Shown piece after piece: positions 1 through 11,554 of a stretch of 64,000 nucleotides of DNA. Under the pieces are notes generated by a model that saw only the letters and a list, made by a program, of their open reading frames with translations, was not told the origin of the DNA and did not search any database. The translations under genes were made by a program, and so were the position numbers. The stretch is from assembly GCA_963978895.1 (NCBI GenBank), contig OZ022239.1:11475774-11539773 (forward strand). Direction: 5' to 3'. How positions within the stretch are numbered: position 1 is the stretch's first letter; each line of letters opens with the position of its first letter. The DNA comes from Erpobdella octoculata (Eukaryota; Annelida; Clitellata; Hirudinida; Erpobdellidae).

Positions 1-343
1 CAATAAGTCAATTAATTTAGTTAATTTTAATTAATTTATATATATTTATGTATATGTGTACGTGTGTGTGTTTATTATATTTTTTTATCTAGTTTAAGTT
101 TAAGTTTAAGTTTATTTGGATTTCAAGTAGACCCCTCAGCCGCCGGTTTAGCCGGCCGAGCCGAGCCGTGAAAGTGCTAAGCCACCGCCGGCCGCGAAAA
201 TCGGGGCTTAGCTGCAAGCCGGCCACAAAAAAAATAAGCCTCGCCGGCCGAGAAAATCACGGCTAGCCGTGATTTAAAAAAATTTTTTAGTTATAAATCT
301 AGCAAGCACTATAAGTGATGAAGATTAAATAGCAAAGTATTCA

Positions 344-547
344 GCAAATCCACTCTCCTATTGGGCAGATAATGTTAAGACCTATCCCATACTGCAGCAA
401 CTTGCTTCTTTGTTTCTTGGCATGTCTTCAGGGTCAGTCCCAGTTGAATGTTTATTTTCAGTGGCAGGGTCAATCTGCAATGGGAAGCGATCAAGTCTTT
501 GCCCTTCTAAGCTGAATAACATATGTTTTTTACATAACTTGCAATAA
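344..547 (+). pseudogene. hAT transposase C-terminal dimerisation domain fragment
   Basis: One reading frame from 344 to the TAA at 545-547 encodes about 67 residues with the pattern of the hAT C-terminal dimerisation region: a YPILQQLA helix, then SVPVECLFSVAG, NGKRSSLCPSKLNN and a final FLHNL. In active family members the corresponding stretch reads like VPSERVFS.AG...KRSRL.P. The catalytic DDE core and zinc finger are missing upstream, where only about 215 bp separate this fragment from the element's left end. This is the 3' stub of the transposase of the surrounding hAT element. The frame is intact but has no start and no remaining domain, so it is a relic. Confidence 0.8.
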
Positions 548-563
548 ACTTACCACAATGATG

Positions 564-568
<5 letters not shown>

Positions 569-645
<77 letters not shown>
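569..645. repeat. (TA)n microsatellite
   Basis: An uninterrupted TA dinucleotide run abuts the left end of the composite Helitron at 648. Apparent reading frames through it (Tyr-Ile runs) are meaningless. Confidence 0.95.
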
Positions 646-647
<2 letters not shown>

Positions 648-648
<1 letters not shown>

Positions 649-1432
649 TAGCGGGGTTACCCGGCGTTGCCCGGGGTTTTTAGAGGTTTTTCTAATGTTT
701 GTCTCTCTCGCTCCCGTTTCCTTCTCCACTTTCCCATTTTCGTCGCGTTCCCGGTCGCTTTTCCGCTCTCGGTCGTTTTCCAGCTCCCGGTCGCTTTCCC
801 GCTCAGAAGTTTTGTTATCGATTTTTTCTCTTGCTCGCGTTTCCTTCCAGGCTTGCTCTCCCGATTCCAGTCGCTTTCCGCGTTCCCGGTCGCTTTCCGC
901 GTTCCCGGTCGCTTTCCCGTTTCCGGTCGCTTTCCCGTTCCCGCTCACGCTTGCTCTCCCGTTCCCGGTCATGCTTGCTCTCCCATTCCCGGTCACGGTT
1001 GCTCTCCCGTTCCCGTTCCCGTTCACGCTCATTTTCTCTTTTACATTCTTTCATAATTTCTGTTAGCCTATGAAACGTAAAATAGATTTGCTAAGACTAT
1101 ATATATATGAATGTTTGTGGGTTAGTTTGTCTATTATAGAAACGGGAAAGCGACCCGGAACGGACAGCGAGCGGGAACGGAAAAGCAAGCGTGAGCGGGA
1201 ATGAGAGAGCAAACTTGAGCGGGAACGGGACAGCGACCGGAAACGGGAAAACGACCGGGAGCGGGAAAGCAACCGGGAGCGGGAAAGCGACCGGCAGCGG
1301 GAAAGCGACCGGCAGCGGGAAAACGACCGAAAACGGGAAAGCGAACAGGAGTGGGAAAGGAAACGGGAGAGAAAGAGACAAACATTAGAAAAACCTCTAA
1401 AAAACCCGGGCAACGCCGGGTATCTCCGCTAG
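648..1432. mobile_element. Composite of two head-to-head non-autonomous Helitrons (copy A)
   Basis: Both outer ends are Helitron 3' ends. On the plus strand the right end has the hairpin CCCGGGCAACGCCGGG, a short spacer, then CTAG (1429-1432) followed by T. On the minus strand the left end has the same hairpin and CTAG (648-651) next to A/T. The two units meet near 1096 at a TATATATATATGAATGTTTG-like 5' end. Each arm is built from degenerate 18-bp units (like GACCGGGAACGGGAAAGC and its complement). Two related copies lie at 2810-3372 and 3667-4427. No coding capacity. Identification as Helitron rests on the hairpin, CTAG end and A/T insertion site. Confidence 0.7.
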
Positions 1433-1504
1433 TACATACATAAACACACACACAGACACACATACATGCACATAAACATACATACATACATACGCACAAA
1501 CATA

Positions 1505-1690
1505 TATATATATATAGTTCCCGCTCGCTCACCCGCTCCGCTCCGCTCCGCTCCGCTCATTTTGTGACGGATTTCAAATTTTTTTTTCTATATTTGATTC
1601 CCCTTGACTCTCAAGGTTGTGTGAAAATTTCATTACGATCGGATGAATGGTGTAGCAATGCATAAAGGACAAATATATATACAAACATTC
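1505..1690 (-). mobile_element. Helitron 5'-region fragment
   Basis: Read on the minus strand, this carries the conserved 5' body seen at the start of the Helitrons at 15,417 and 41,656: ATGAATGTTTGTATATA, then CTTTATGCATTGCTACACCA, CCGATCGTAATGAAATTTTC, and a GAGCGGAGCGG repeat before GGGAACTATATATA. It lies inside the hAT element, adjacent to composite copy A. Confidence 0.65.
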
Positions 1691-1823
<133 letters not shown>

Positions 1824-2206
1824 CTGTATATATGATTTAGAGTTCTGGTATTTGCCAGTTGGCATTAGGTGGAAAAATTTTTTAAAAAGTAGTGGGCAGG
1901 GGTGTGATTTATAATTTTAATGAGTTGAAAGCACAACTAATGATGGGTGATATTGAAACATCTTAGGAAAAATAGTGATTGAAAGTTTTTTTTAGGGCAT
2001 CTCAAATTTTCACAATTTTGCGTTTTGAAACTTCTGATTTCCAAGTGGTAAATTAAATATAAGCCGAGAATTAAGCCGCCGCCGGCCACGAAAACAGTTA
2101 GCCGCCGCCGGCCGCAAAAACCTCGGCTCGCCGTAAATTAGGCCGCAAAACGTGCTAAGCCGGCCGTGAAACGGTTACTAATCCGGCTGAGGGGTCTAAT
2201 TTCAAG

Positions 2207-2236
2207 CGCCCTTTTGTGTAACACCTCAGGGCTCCT

Positions 2237-2268
<32 letters not shown>

Positions 2269-2471
2269 CATACATACATACATACATACATACATACATA
2301 CATACATACATACATACACACCCATACATACTTTGAATGAGCATTTAGTGCCGAAATATTGTAAAAAAACACATACATACACATACATACATACATACAT
2401 ACATACATACATACATACATACATACATACATACATACATACATACATACATACATACATACATACATACA

Positions 2472-2505
<34 letters not shown>

Positions 2506-2809
2506 CATACATACATACATACATAAACACACACACAGACACACATACATGCACATACACATACATACATACGCACATACATACGCACATACATATCTAT
2601 ATATAGTTCCCGCTCGCTCATCCGCTCCGCTCCGCTCATCTGTTGACGGATTTCAAAAATTTTTCCTGTATATTTGATTCCCTTTGACTCTCAAGGTTGT
2701 GTGAAAATTTCATTACGATTGGATGAATGGTGTAGCAATGCATAAAGGACATGAATATATATATATATACATATATACATATATACTAACATTCATTTAT
2801 ATATATATA
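2207..2809 (-). mobile_element. Helitron 5' half with expanded (GTAT)n, minus orientation
   Basis: On the minus strand this runs from an AT-rich start near 2809 through the conserved 5' body (CTTTATGCATTGCTACACCA near 2720-2750, GAGCGGAGCGGATGAGCG near 2620-2635) into two (GTAT)n blocks (plus-strand TACA runs at 2239-2318 and 2385-2500). A unique spacer between them (2320-2370) recurs at 41,950-42,000 in the Helitron inside TRAPPC8, confirming common descent. The hAT element 128-2198 interrupts its far side. Confidence 0.65.
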
Positions 2810-3372
2810 CTAGCGGAGATACCCGGCGTTGCCCGGGTTTTTTAGAGGTTTTTCTAATGTTTGTCTCTTTCTCTCCCGTTTCCTTTCCCACTTGCTTTCC
2901 CACTCCTGCTCGCTTTCCCGTTTTCGGTAGTTTTCCGCTCCCAGTTGTTTTCCCGCTCCCGGTCGTTTTCCCGGTCGCTGTCCCGCTCACGCTTGCTCTC
3001 CTGTTCCCGCTCACGCTTGCTTTTCTGTTCCCGCTCGCTGTCCGTTCCGGGTCGCTTTCCCGTTTCTATAATAGACAAACTAACCCACAAACATTCATAT
3101 ATATATATAGTCTTAGCAAATCTATTTTACGTTTTATGGGCTAAAAGAAGTTATGAAAGACACAACCTTGAGAGTCAAGGGGAATTAAAAGAAAATGAGC
3201 GTGAACGGGAAAGGGAGAGCAACCGTGACCGGGAATGGGAGAGCAAGCGTGACCGGGAACGGGAAAGCGACCGGGAACGCGGAAAGCGACTGGAAGCGGG
3301 AGAGCAAACTTGGAAGGAAAATCGATAACAAAACTTCCGAAAACCCTGAGCAACGCCGGGTAACCCCGCTAG
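2810..3372. mobile_element. Composite head-to-head Helitron (copy B)
   Basis: Inverted orientation relative to copy A. The left end starts CTAGCGGAGATACCCGGCG and the right end finishes CGCCGGGTAACCCCGCTAG followed by T. The central junction near 3100 keeps the CAAACATTCATATATATATA / GTCTTAGCAAATCTATTTTA boundary of copies A and C. The right-hand hairpin is mutated (GAGCAACGCCGGG). Its left end lies in the TA-rich start of the Helitron described at 2207-2809. Confidence 0.68.
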
Positions 3373-3666
3373 TAATTTATAAAGAAAAGTGTAAGGCTAG
3401 GTAAAACCTGGTGAATATTTTAAAAATAAAAACCTGGCGAATATTTTAAAAATTAAAAATCTTAAAAAAATCTTTCCAAGGATATTTATAAAAAATTTTG
3501 TGACGGATTTCAAAATTTTTTTCTCTATATTTGATTCCCCTTGACTCTCAAGGTTGTGTGAAAATTTCATTACGATCGGATGAATGGTGTAGCCATGCAT
3601 AAAGGACATATATACATATATATATACATATATACATACAAACATTCATTTTTATATATATAGATA
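3373..3666 (-). mobile_element. Spacer plus another Helitron 5'-region copy
   Basis: The first ~110 bp (3373-3485) are AT-rich with two direct copies of an AAAACCTGG(T/C)GAATATTTTAAAAAT-like unit. From about 3490 to 3666 the minus strand carries the conserved Helitron 5' body, starting at ATCTATATATATAAAAATG near 3663 and including CTTTATGCATGGCTACACCA. Confidence 0.6.
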
Positions 3667-4796
<1,130 letters not shown>

Positions 4797-4806
<10 letters not shown>

Positions 4807-6039
4807 AAAAAACAGTGGTTGTTAAGCGCTTTTGTTGGGGTATGTTGAACACAACACTCGACTATGAATGGGTACGAATCAATGCTCGATAGTATATAAG
4901 TTGTACGGCGTACAATCCGTCACTAGCTAATTTAATAGCCATCGAGATATATATGTTTTTAAGATATATATTATAAGGAAACATAACGTTGATATGTTTT
5001 TACGAGCCACATATATCAGAAACTTGGATGGCGTACAATCCACCACGAAATAACGCAGAATCAATGCTCGATAGTATATAAGTATATATATGTTTTTAAG
5101 ATATATATTATAAGGAAACATAACCCACGACCGTCGGATCGGCAACACCGCCTTGCATCAACATACCCCAACAAAAGCGCTTAACAACCACTGTAGTTGG
5201 CAGACTGGTAGAGCGATAATGATAGCCTGACACACAACGACCGAAACAATTTACAATTTAATATATACACAACAATAATTAACAATTAAATAATATAAAA
5301 ATAGTAGCCTAAGTAAATAATATAAGAATAGTAGCCTAAGTTTTTAAATTACTTTGATTTCGAGAAACCGAGACGATAAACAGCGAATGTAAACAAAACA
5401 TAGCTCTGATACAATAGCGAAAATATTTAAAAAAATTAATTTTCTAAAACATTCAAAAACATTTGAACGATATACAGTAATTAAAAAAATAATAGTATAG
5501 TATATAGTATATTATATATTACTTTTGATATATTGATATAATTGATATAAGTAAAATAATACTCACTTTTGATTTTGAGAAATCGCGACAACCAACAACG
5601 ACGGAACAGAAGTCGAAAGCAACCCTAAGCTCGTTAAGCCGCGATATAATTGCATAGATAAAATATTTCTAAAAATTAATTTTCTAAAATTGCATAGATA
5701 AAATATTTCTAAAAATTAATTTTCTAAAAACATTCAAAACAATTTTTTTAAATAAATGAGATTATTTGTTAGGTGGTAAATGTTTATTATGTAAAATTTC
5801 GTGCAAATCCCTTCATTGGTTTTGGCGTTATTAATGAACATACGTTGCCTTTTATATATATAGATATCTTAAAAACATATATATCTCGATAGCTATTAAA
5901 TTAGCTAGTGACGGATTGTACGCCGTACAACTTATATACTATCGAGCATTGATTCGTACCCATTCATAGTCGAGTGTTGTGTTCAACATACCCCAACAAA
6001 AGCGCTTAACAACCACTGTTTTTTGGCGGTGGAAGTGGC

Positions 6040-6042
<3 letters not shown>
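4797..6042. repeat. Large inverted repeat with ~0.9-kb spacer
   Basis: The left arm (about 4797-4970) and right arm (about 5868-6042) are near-perfect reverse complements over ~170 bp, sharing GTTGTACGGCGTACAATCCG and GCGCTTTTGTTGGGGTATGT. The spacer holds scrambled pieces of the tRNA-like unit, two direct AGTAGCCTAAGT-type repeats and a duplicated TAAAATATTTCTAAAAATTA segment (about 5660-5730). No ORF of note. Confidence 0.75.

Positions 6043-6125
<83 letters not shown>
6041..6125. repeat. (TA)n microsatellite
   Basis: A TA run between the right arm of the inverted repeat and the gypsy 5' LTR. Confidence 0.93.
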
Positions 6126-6130
<5 letters not shown>

Positions 6131-6176
6131 CAAACATTCATTTTTATATATATAGATTAAGATATATATATATATT

Positions 6177-6390
6177 TTTATATCTACGGTTTATAATCAA
6201 GGCTGATAAACCTCAGAAGATTTTATAACTAAGAAAGACATAAATAAATAGAGTTGAGCGATTACATAACTTCAATCAACCAGTCTTAATTACAGTTACT
6301 AAGACACAAGTTTTTGATTAAGTGTGTATTTCTTCTAATAAATTTTGGACGATTTCTAAAGAACCTTAGTATAGTTATCGATATTACAAC
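6177..6390 (+). mobile_element. 5' LTR of gypsy element (approximate)
   Basis: The region from TATCTACGG to TATTACAAC is followed by a primer-binding-site-like TGGTGTCAGAAGCGAG at about 6394-6409. The first ~70 bp match the copy after the polypurine tract at 13,326. The exact 5' boundary is blurred by the adjoining (TA)n. The LTR would be about 215 bp. Confidence 0.6.
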
Positions 6391-6419
6391 AACTGGTGTC
6401 AGAAGCGAGATAAATAAAA

Positions 6420-7727
6420 ATGGTTCATCACAAATTATTGGAAGAACTCTCCCTGTTTGAGTTGAGGCGGGAACTAAAAAAACGAGAACTCAATGACAAA
6501 GGAAAAAAGTCTGAGCTCGTGGATCGCCTCCGAATGACATTAGAAAGCCAAGGTCTGGAGGCAGACGAATTCGAATTTGATATGGATGAGGAATTAACAA
6601 ATTTTCTGAACAAGATGACGGAAGAAAACAGAGCAGCACAGGAGCAAAACAGAGCAACACAGGAGCAAAACAGAGCAGCACAGGAGCAAGACAGAGCAGC
6701 ACAGGAGGAAAACAGAGCAGCACAGGAGGAAAACAGAGCAGCGCAAAAAGAAACCAAAGCCGTTATGGAAGGAATAAAAGAATTAATTCTCGAAGGTCAG
6801 CTTAAATTAACAGATGTGGAGAAAAGAGTTAATAACCTGGAAAAAATGGTAGAAGAGAATACCAAGGAAATCGAGAAGAGAATCGAGAGCAACCTGGAGA
6901 TAAAATTGAACAATCTGGTCAAACAACGACAGACTGGTTGCCAAGCCCAAGAAAGAATTCATTCTGTTGAGCATGTCAAGACCCCGGCTTTTGATGGCAC
7001 TGTGTCATGGTCCGTCTACAAAGCTCAATTTGAAATTGCTGCCAGGAAAAATAACTGGTTAACCAGCCATCAGTAGGCAGAAAATCTGGTATTTTCCTTG
7101 AGGGGAGAAGCTTTACAGCTTCTCGAGCTTATTGTAGATAGAGATGATTACGATGCGATCGTAAAGGTTCTCGAGAACAGATTCGGTAATCAACGCGCGC
7201 CCGAAATTTTTCGAGCTCAACTCAAGAGTCGACGCCAGAAACCCGAAGAAAGCATGCAACAGCTGGAAGCGGATATAGAACGGCTTGCTAATCTGGGATA
7301 CCCCTTGTGCCCTCGAAATGTCCTCAACACAATTATTACGGATGGATTCATAGCGGCCTTGAAGAACTCTGAAACCTTAAAGGCTCTTAGGGTTGCCCGC
7401 GTAGCTAGTCCCAGCGAAGCTTTGGGATTTGCAATAAATTATGAAGCCTCTGTGGAGCCATCTGATAGGTCTCGTCACGTAAGAAAATTGGGAAGCGAGG
7501 ACGAAGATGAACTGGATGATCGAGTCCGGAGAGTTATTAAGGAAAGAATTAACTGGAAAGGGAATAACTCACCACGCTGCTGGAGTTGTGGAATACCGGG
7601 ACATCTACAAAAAGACTGTATAATTCAGATGTTTAGACCCGGGCAACAGGAGAAAATGGATCACTGTAGGCGTAATGATGTCAAACAAGGAAAACCCATA
7701 AAGGCCCAATCCAACAAGAAAAAATAA
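6420..7727 (+). pseudogene. Gypsy gag with N-terminal SAP-like domain and zinc knuckle
   Basis: The ATG at 6420 sits just after the primer-binding region. Residues ~5-40 (LLEELSLFELRRELKKREL...GKKSELVDRL) match the SAP helix-extended-helix pattern, a DNA-binding motif unusual but known in some gypsy Gag proteins. Residues ~70-105 are tandem 7-residue EQNRAAQ-type repeats, probably coiled coil. A stop (TAG, 7074-7076) interrupts the frame. It resumes in the same frame with the capsid-like region and a CCHC knuckle (CWSCGIPGHLQKDC) near 7580-7620, ending at the TAA 7725-7727. Confidence 0.8.
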
Positions 7728-8159
7728 GATTCTGTGAAGGTAAAAGATAATTTGCCTTGCAGAGTTGTGCCAGTTACCGTTCTTGGGAAAGGAACTAGTT
7801 TATTTGTGGAAGGTAGATTAGGAATGAGAAACTGTAAGTTTATTATTGATACGGGAGCTTCTTGTTCAATCATAAAACCTTGTTTGGCGAAAGGAGAGGT
7901 TTTACAAAGTGGAAAGCACATCCGTTTAAAGACTGCAACAGGAGAGCTTGTTCCAGTAGTTGGTAAAATTCAAACTGAAATAAGGCTGGGAAATAAGACT
8001 TTTCAGCACCAGTTTCTGGTTGCTGATATAGAAGAAGAATGCCTACTTGGGCTTGACTTTATGAGAATTCAGGGGTTTGCAGTGGACTTAAAAATGGGAA
8101 CATTCAGACAGGGAAATATGGAAATACCTGTTTACTATAAAGGCGAAACAAATTCGTAA
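7728..8159 (+). pseudogene. Gypsy retroviral-type aspartic protease
   Basis: This continues in the same frame as gag after its stop, with no obvious ATG, so natural expression may have used readthrough or the stop is a mutation. The active-site motif is IIDTGASCS near 7843-7870 and the flap/C-terminal motif is ECLLGLDFM near 8037-8064. Length and order fit a pepsin-like retroelement protease. It ends at a TAA at 8157-8159, after which the frame changes. Confidence 0.8.
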
Positions 8160-8167
8160 AGCGAGTA

Positions 8168-8698
8168 TTGGTAACAAAGAGCATCAGTGTACCTGCTCAG
8201 TCGGAATCTTTGGTTTGGGCAAGAATAGAGAATGAGAAAAACTTAAGAGTTGTTGGGTTCATCGAGCCCCTGAACGGAGTTGAAAAACATGGATTAATGA
8301 TCGGAAAAACACTGGTACGGACGGAGTCAGGAAGCTACGTGCCAGTCAGAGTTATGAATGTGATAGAATGCGACATGCAAATAACAAAAGGTGATGAAAT
8401 TGCGGTATGCAGCCCAGTCAATCACATAGTGGCATGTACCACAGTGGTTGGTAAAAATAATAATAAAAAGAAAATGAAGTACTCGCAAATTCAGGAACTG
8501 CTTGAAGCCGCTAAAACTTTATTAAAACCAATGGACTATGTCAAAGCGGAAAAGCTGATTGAAGAATATTGTGATATAATAGCTATTGACGAAGAAGACA
8601 ATGGGAAAACAAAGATCGTTGAACACCGAATTCGAACTGGTAATACAGAGCCCATTCGTCAACTGAAGGCTTCTACTGGCAAAGCGAGAAGAAGCTAG
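8168..8698 (+). pseudogene. Gypsy pol linker between protease and RT
   Basis: An open frame of 176 codons with the usual inter-domain content of gypsy pol: a beta-rich segment (SVPAQSESLVWARI) and, towards the end, HRIRTGNTEPIRQ, which normally leads into the RT fingers. It is in a different frame from the protease and closes at a stop created by a frame change just before the 62-bp triplication. Confidence 0.65.
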
Positions 8699-8856
8699 AA
8701 AGATGCTAGAAAAGATGAAGAAACAAGAGCATCTACACTGGCAAAGCGAGAAGAAGCTAGAAAGATGCTAGAAAAGATGAAGAAACAAGAGCATCTACAC
8801 TGGCAAAGCGAGAAGAAGCTAGAAAGATGCTAGAAAAGATGAAGAAACAAGGAGTT
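8668..8856 (+). repeat. 62-bp tandem triplication within pol
   Basis: The unit containing CTGGCAAAGCGAGAAGAAGC and GAAAAGATGAAGAAACAAG occurs three times head-to-tail. Sixty-two is not a multiple of three, so the duplication shifts the frame. With a nearby 1-nt slip it separates the linker frame from the RT frame. It must have arisen at or after loss of function. Confidence 0.9.
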
Positions 8857-9408
8857 ATTGAACCATCCAATAGTCCATGGAGTTCACCTGTAGTACTTGT
8901 TAGGAAGAAAGATAACTCGCTACGTTTTTGTGTCGACTACAGAATGTTAAACGAGGTCACACAAAAAGATAGTTACCCTTTGCCCAGAATCGATGAAACC
9001 ATCGATACACTTGCGGGATCTCGAATGTTTTCTACTTTAGATCTTAAGAGCGGATATTGGCAGGTAGGAATACATCCCCAGGATCGCGAGAAAACTGCCT
9101 TTTCAATAGGGGAAGGATTGTGGCAATTTACAGTTATGCCATTTGGCTTGTGCAACGCACCCGCAACTTTCGAGCGACTTATGGAGTATGTGTTACAAGG
9201 ATTAAATTGGAGAACGTGTCTTGTTTATTTGGACGACATTATTGTTGTTGGAAAGACGTTTGAAGAGCATCTACACAATCTTGGAGAAGTTTTCCAAAAG
9301 ATCCGGGATGCTGGTATGAAGCTAAATCCGGCAAAGTGCACTTTTCAAAAGCAAGGTGAAATATCTTGGTCATATAGTTTCTGCCAAAGGGGTAGGAACC
9401 GATCCTGA
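8827..9408 (+). pseudogene. Gypsy reverse transcriptase, fingers and palm
   Basis: Contains the standard RT blocks: GVIEPSNSPWSSPVVLVRKKD, FCVDYRMLN, STLDLKSGYWQV (first catalytic Asp), MPFGLCNAPATFERLM and the catalytic YLDD followed by IIV. The palm is intact here. The frame is lost at about 9355 by a 1-nt slip, after which the true sequence continues in another frame (9356-9562). Confidence 0.88.
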
Positions 9409-9562
9409 GAAAATTGAAGCAGTTAACCATTGGCCTGTTCCGAGAAATTCTCAAGAATTAAGAAGCTTTCTTGGTTTGTGCACATATTATCGACGATTTG
9501 TAGCCAGCTTTTCCAGCATTGCAAAGGAACTATATAAGCTTACAGAAAAGAATGCACCGTTT
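9356..9562 (+). pseudogene. Gypsy RT thumb/connection, interrupted by LINE
   Basis: [40 protein letters not shown] and the following helix are the typical gypsy segment linking RT to RNase H. The host frame stops making sense at 9563, exactly where the LINE begins. The other side of the break resumes at 11,566 with the QQAFERLK block. Confidence 0.85.
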
Positions 9563-9651
9563 CCTTTTTCGGTTCGCGTTGATGTTGTTGCCAGCTCTCG
9601 GAATCTCTTTTATCGTTAACTCACACGTGTTGTGAAATTTCGCTCAGTGCC

Positions 9652-10941
9652 ATGGGGCCAAAAAAGAAGGCAAAGTTCAACAAGCCTTCGACGGACATCG
9701 TTGAAGAAGCATGGAGACAGGTTTCCGACAGTGAGGAAACCACTCCTCCACAACGAAAGACATACGCTTCAGAGCAACCGCCGATACCTGCCGTCAGGGG
9801 AACACAATCGATAGATATAGAGAAACTCATTGCCGAAACCCTTACTCCCGCCAAGATTCTAGCAAGTTTCAGGAGCATAGCCTCCGCCAAAACAGGACCC
9901 AGCCAACAGAACATGCAACAACAACCAGCGGCAGAACAAGAACCCAATGAACCGATCGAATTCCTAATCTTGACGGATATGACTAAGATAGATCCCTTCC
10001 AAATCGAAGGCAGCTTATCGAAATACCTGAACCGAAAGCCAGTGATTACCGGCAAGGGAAAGAAGCTTCGACTCCTTGTGTCAAGAGCCGAAAAAGAAAA
10101 AATGGAAAACATACAAGAAATTGCTGGATACCAGGTTAGAGTCTTAAATAAACCACTAATTAAGAAAACAAAAATGATTATTACCGGTGTTCCACTGGAA
10201 ATTTCATTAGATATAATAACAAAAAACTCTGGATGTACCGCAGCAGTGCGGATAAAGAAAAAAATTGATGGAAGGTTTCAGGACACCATTGCGGTCATCC
10301 TTACCTACGAACCGGATCAGAATCCTCCAAATTACGTTAGAATATCTTTCTTGAATTTTCGGGTTAAGGAGTACCTCCCTAACCCAGTTAGATGTTATAA
10401 CTGCAATCAATTCGGGCATGTGGCTAAGTATTGTAAGGCAAAAACCTCTTGCCCTAGGTGTGCCGGAGAGCACGAGCTAAAAAACTGCTCAACGCCACAA
10501 CTAGAACCTTCTAAAAAGATGTGTGCCAGCTGCCAGTCTCCTGACCACAGGACAGGCAGCGAAGAATACCCCAAGTGGCAGAAAGCAAAAAAAAATATCG
10601 AGACTGCAACATCATGAAAAACTTACTCAGAAGCGCTGAAAAGCGGGTTTAAAAAAACTACAGAGACCGAGATCCAAGACAAAACACCTGAAATCCAAAA
10701 ACAAGTAACCAGGATTGCCGAAAGGACTAACGCTCTGAAAAAGAAAGCCACAGAAAAAACACCAGAGGCAGACACGGTAGCCAAATTGCTAACCATGATT
10801 GATCAGATTTTGCAGGTGCTGTCCACGTTGGTCAACCAAAAAGACGAACACCACAACCAAGAAATTGCAGCTTCAAAGACTGCAGCAGCCATTCTCCCTG
10901 GCTCCGGGATTGAGGAATCAGCTGGAGAATGGCCACAATGA
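9652..10941 (+). pseudogene. LINE ORF1 (Gag-like nucleic-acid-binding protein) with one in-frame stop
   Basis: Starts MGPKKKAKFNK and runs 321 codons to a TGA at 10,615-10,617. The same frame then continues for 108 more codons to the TGA ending at 10,941, including a TYSEALKSG motif and a C-terminal tail, so the full ORF1 would be ~429 residues with one nonsense mutation. Near residues 245-305 are CYNCNQFGHVAKYC (CX2CX4HX4C), CPRCAGEHELKNC (CX2CX3HX4C) and CASCQSPDHRTG, a third knuckle whose last Cys is lost. This layout is typical of Jockey-group ORF1. It would coat the element RNA. Confidence 0.8.
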
Positions 10942-11032
10942 TGTTCAACCAAAGAAAGAAAGGGAAGAAGAAGAAGATGAAGAATTTTTTAGATATATTT
11001 TCTGACATTTTTCTTTTTCCCTCTCTAAATGG

Positions 11033-11462
11033 ACACATTTATTTTTATTGTATTTTTATTTTTATTGTATTTTTATTTTTATTGTATTTTTATTTTTATT
11101 GTATTTTTATTTTTATTGTATTTTTATTTTTATTGTATTTTTATTTTTATTGTATTTTTATTTTTATTGTATTTTTATTTTTATTGTATTTTTATTTTTA
11201 TTGTATTTTTATTTTTATTGTATTTTTATTTTTATTGTATTTTTATTTTTATTGTATTTTTATTTTTATTGTATTTTTATTTTTATTGTATTTTTATTTT
11301 TATTGTATTTTTATTTTTATTGTATTTTTATTTTTATTGTATTTTTATTTTTATTGTATTTTTATTTTTATTGTATTTTTATTTTTATTGTATTTTTATT
11401 TTTATTGTATTTTTATTTTTATTGTATTTTTATTTTTATTGTATTTTTATTTTTATTGTATT
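11033..11462. repeat. 17-bp minisatellite, ~25 copies
   Basis: The unit GTATTTTTATTTTTATT repeats with almost no divergence between the LINE ORF1 and its 3' end. Seventeen is not a multiple of three, so all three frames are open and give a 17-residue Phe/Ile/Tyr/Leu peptide repeat; this is not coding. Confidence 0.95.
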
Positions 11463-11554
11463 TCTTTCTTTCTTTCTTTTTTTATGTTCCGTCTAAAAAT
11501 ACAATGTATAAAGAAGTTAAACAATAATAAAAAAAAATAAATAAATAAATAAAA

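Larger units (their letters stand above)
9563..11553 (+). mobile_element. Jockey-like LINE lacking ORF2, inserted in gypsy pol
   Basis: The insertion is bounded by the direct repeat AATGCACCGTTT (9551-9562 and 11,554-11,565), a target-site duplication, and ends in an (AATAAATA)-type A-rich tail. It has a short 5' UTR (9563-9651), an ORF1 with CCHC knuckles, a ~430-bp 17-bp minisatellite and a short 3' UTR. No endonuclease or reverse transcriptase is present although both ends look complete. It was therefore probably mobilised in trans, like ORF2-less half-LINEs known in other animals. It is younger than the gypsy copy it splits. Confidence 0.8.

Noticed and set aside
2155..2677. Open frames of Met-Tyr-Val-Cys or Ile-His-Thr-Tyr repeats
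   Set aside because: Translation of (TACA)n/(GTAT)n microsatellites.
9621..10112. 163-codon minus-strand frame
   Set aside because: Antisense shadow of LINE ORF1.
11029..11527. Up to 203-codon hydrophobic frames resembling a membrane protein
   Set aside because: Translation of the 17-bp minisatellite; equally open in all three frames.
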